Assembly (NCBI GenBank): GCA_026982335.1
Contig: JALSHH010000017.1
Span: 1-64,000, forward strand
Length of the DNA: 64,000 bases
From: Phycisphaerales bacterium
Lineage (GTDB): Bacteria > Planctomycetota > Phycisphaerae > Phycisphaerales > UBA1924
Direction of reading: 5' to 3'
Both the position numbers and the translations under genes were made by a program. Under the pieces are notes generated by a model that was given only the letters and a program-made list of their open reading frames with translations, did no database searches and was not told the origin of the DNA. Below are positions 62,841 to 64,000 of the stretch, piece after piece. The stretch's first letter is position 1; every line of letters begins with the position of its first letter.

Positions 62841-62849
62841 TGTGGATCA
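62841..62849 (-). promoter_or_regulatory. DnaA box, one mismatch
   Basis: TGTGGATCA, matches consensus in eight of nine positions. Confidence 0.6.
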
Positions 62850-62921
62850 CCGACCTGGTTTTGTAAACGCTCACCGCAGCCTCTCCACTGGGCTGCTTAG
62901 TTGATTGAAAGCAGTTCAACT

Positions 62922-64000
62922 ATGCCAGACCATGATTATCAGGTCTTGGACGATGTCCTTGCGCACATCCGTGCCGAACACCCTGCGGTTGCCCGCAGGT
63001 GGTTTGACGAACTTGAACCTTTGGGTATTGTTTCAGGGGCCTTTGGTGTCCGTGCCCATTCGGATCTTCATCGCGATTATCTCCGTCGAAACGGACTTGA
63101 TGCTTTTAATGACGCGGTGCGTTCAGTCACCGGTCAGCTCATTGCCGTTCGAATGCTCGGCCCCGATGATGAGTGGATCTCAGCACCCTCCAATGCCCAA
63201 TCAACCTCCCAATCGGTCAGCAAATCTGCCAAATCGCACCTCATTTCTGTGAATGATTCTCCAGATGCCCCCGCTTCTGAGCCTCATACCAATATTGAGG
63301 TGCTGACCGATACTTCGGCCTTCGCGTCGGCCGTGTCAGCATACAATCCCATACAGAGACCAAAATCAAAACGAACCCATATTTCCTCCGAACGCGCCTG
63401 GCTCGACCACAATGATGCGTTACCGATCAATCCTGACTATGGATTCGAGCAATTTGTCATCGGCGAAAACAACCAAATTCCTCACGCAGCAGCCATCGCC
63501 GTCTCCGAAAATCCCGGACATGCCTACAACCCACTCTTTATCCATGGGGGGGTCGGACTCGGAAAGACCCACCTGCTCCAAGCCATCTGCCTGAGAATCA
63601 AACAACAGCATCCCGGAATCACAATGCGATACCTCTCATGCGATGGGTTCATGACCCAATACATCAACGCGGTTCAATCCGCCCGGATGGTCGAGTTCCG
63701 ACACGCCTTTCGCGATATTGACCTCTTGGTCATCGATGACATCCATTTTCTTGCCAAGCGAGACCGAACACAAGAAGAATTCTTCCACACCTTCAACGAC
63801 CTCTACCAAACCAACAAACAAATCATCATCAGCTCAGACTCACCTCCCGAAGATATCCCCAATCTCGAAGATCGACTGACTTCACGGTTCCTGTGGGGAT
63901 TGGTCGTTCAGATTGAAAAACCTGGATTCGAGACCCGGGTTGAAATCCTCAAACGCAAAGCCCATGACCGCGGGCTTGAGCTCCCTGACAATATCGCCAG
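62922..64000 (+). CDS. dnaA: chromosomal replication initiator DnaA, 5' part (runs off the window)
   Basis: 359 complete codons are inside the window. A short domain I (HPAVARRWFDELEPLGI) and a Ser-rich linker lead into domain III: DYGFEQFVIGENNQIPHAAA, Walker A GGVGLGKTHLLQAI and Walker B LLVIDDIHFL, then EDRLTSRFLWGLVVQIEKPG. The DNA-binding domain IV is beyond the end. DnaA boxes lie 73 to 215 nt upstream. DnaA opens the origin and binds its own promoter. Confidence 0.97.
   Translation, partial: MPDHDYQVLDDVLAHIRAEHPAVARRWFDELEPLGIVSGAFGVRAHSDLHRDYLRRNGLDAFNDAVRSVTGQLIAVRMLGPDDEWISAPSNAQSTSQSVSKSAKSHLISVNDSPDAPASEPHTNIEVLTDTSAFASAVSAYNPIQRPKSKRTHISSERAWLDHNDALPINPDYGFEQFVIGENNQIPHAAAIAVSENPGHAYNPLFIHGGVGLGKTHLLQAICLRIKQQHPGITMRYLSCDGFMTQYINAVQSARMVEFRHAFRDIDLLVIDDIHFLAKRDRTQEEFFHTFNDLYQTNKQIIISSDSPPEDIPNLEDRLTSRFLWGLVVQIEKPGFETRVEILKRKAHDRGLELPDNIA

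Larger units (their letters stand above)
62510..62921. other. putative origin / dnaA control region
   Basis: 412 non-coding bases. It holds T-rich runs and a ggaaaa/ttttcc hairpin at 62579-62592, an A+T-rich stretch around 62690-62750, three DnaA-box-like sites, and TTGACA at 62776-62781 that may be a dnaA -35 box (no convincing -10 at normal spacing; TATAGG lies at 62805-62810). Together with dnaA immediately downstream this fits oriC or a DnaA-autoregulated promoter. Confidence 0.6.

Noticed and set aside
1-64000. tRNA or rRNA genes, insertion sequences, prophage
   Set aside because: None seen: no tRNA-like cloverleaf ends, no transposase or phage proteins among the supported genes.

Overview
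The window looks like a chromosomal segment of a planctomycete, most probably class Phycisphaerae. The inference rests on these points: two exported proteins end in a VPLPPAAFAGLGML-type PEP-CTERM sorting tail; there is a class II prepilin-like protein with a DG motif near its C-terminus; there is a Lys/Ala/Thr-rich histone H1-like protein; DAHP synthase is of the plant-like class II; a NapH-type ferredoxin protein is fused to TPRs; and flagellar glycosylation genes are present. No rRNA, tRNA, CRISPR array, insertion sequence or prophage was seen. Nearly all of the window is coding, with many 4-bp start/stop overlaps.

Layout. 0-2.5 kb: overlapping cluster of a Cys-rich exported peptide, an anchored protein, a MauE-like membrane redox protein and a pseudopilin. 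2.5-10 kb: housekeeping genes (miaA, tag, CBS protein, HIT protein, class II DAHP synthase), a long palindromic element, and the ferredoxin/TPR membrane protein. 10-13 kb: histone-like gene and two PEP-CTERM proteins, each closed by a clear intrinsic terminator. 13-21.5 kb: GDP-fucose genes (fcl and gmd, not adjacent) around an ArsR-regulated split YeeE/YedE sulfur-transport operon, then a polytopic membrane protein and a UbiA-family prenyltransferase. 21.5-26 kb: a large secreted zinc protease with a structured leader, and an EEP-fold protein. 26-38 kb: exopolysaccharide region (flippase, polymerase/ligase, three glycosyltransferases, two hexapeptide acetyltransferases, sugar formyltransferase, PEP-CTERM-type polysaccharide deacetylase, SDR epimerase) with an unusual exported CbiX-like chelatase inside it. 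38-46.4 kb: sulfate uptake and activation (SLC13 transporter, CysQ, CysC, divergent CysD-CysN), a degenerate metallo-beta-lactamase-fold protein and a TPR-sulfotransferase; no sulfate reductase genes are seen, so the module reads as sulfation rather than assimilation. 46.4-57.5 kb: surE, an HDOD protein, then a nonulosonic (sialic/legionaminic) acid operon NeuC-NeuB-NeuA led by a 1237-residue protein that joins a Maf/DUF115 domain, a nucleotidyltransferase-like domain and a radical-SAM/SPASM-like domain lacking its cluster cysteines; FlgM lies nearby. 57.6-64 kb: ROK kinase, ispE, Nif3-like, LEA14-like lipoprotein, rpiB, low-molecular-weight tyrosine phosphatase, a putative origin region with DnaA boxes, and the 5' part of dnaA running off the window.

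Two themes tie the genes together: making and decorating surface glycans (fucose, N-formyl sugar, O-acetyl, sulfate, nonulosonate on flagellin) and handling sulfur (thiosulfate-type import, sulfate import, PAPS synthesis and PAP removal). The most unusual item is the three-domain Maf fusion protein at 51345-55058.
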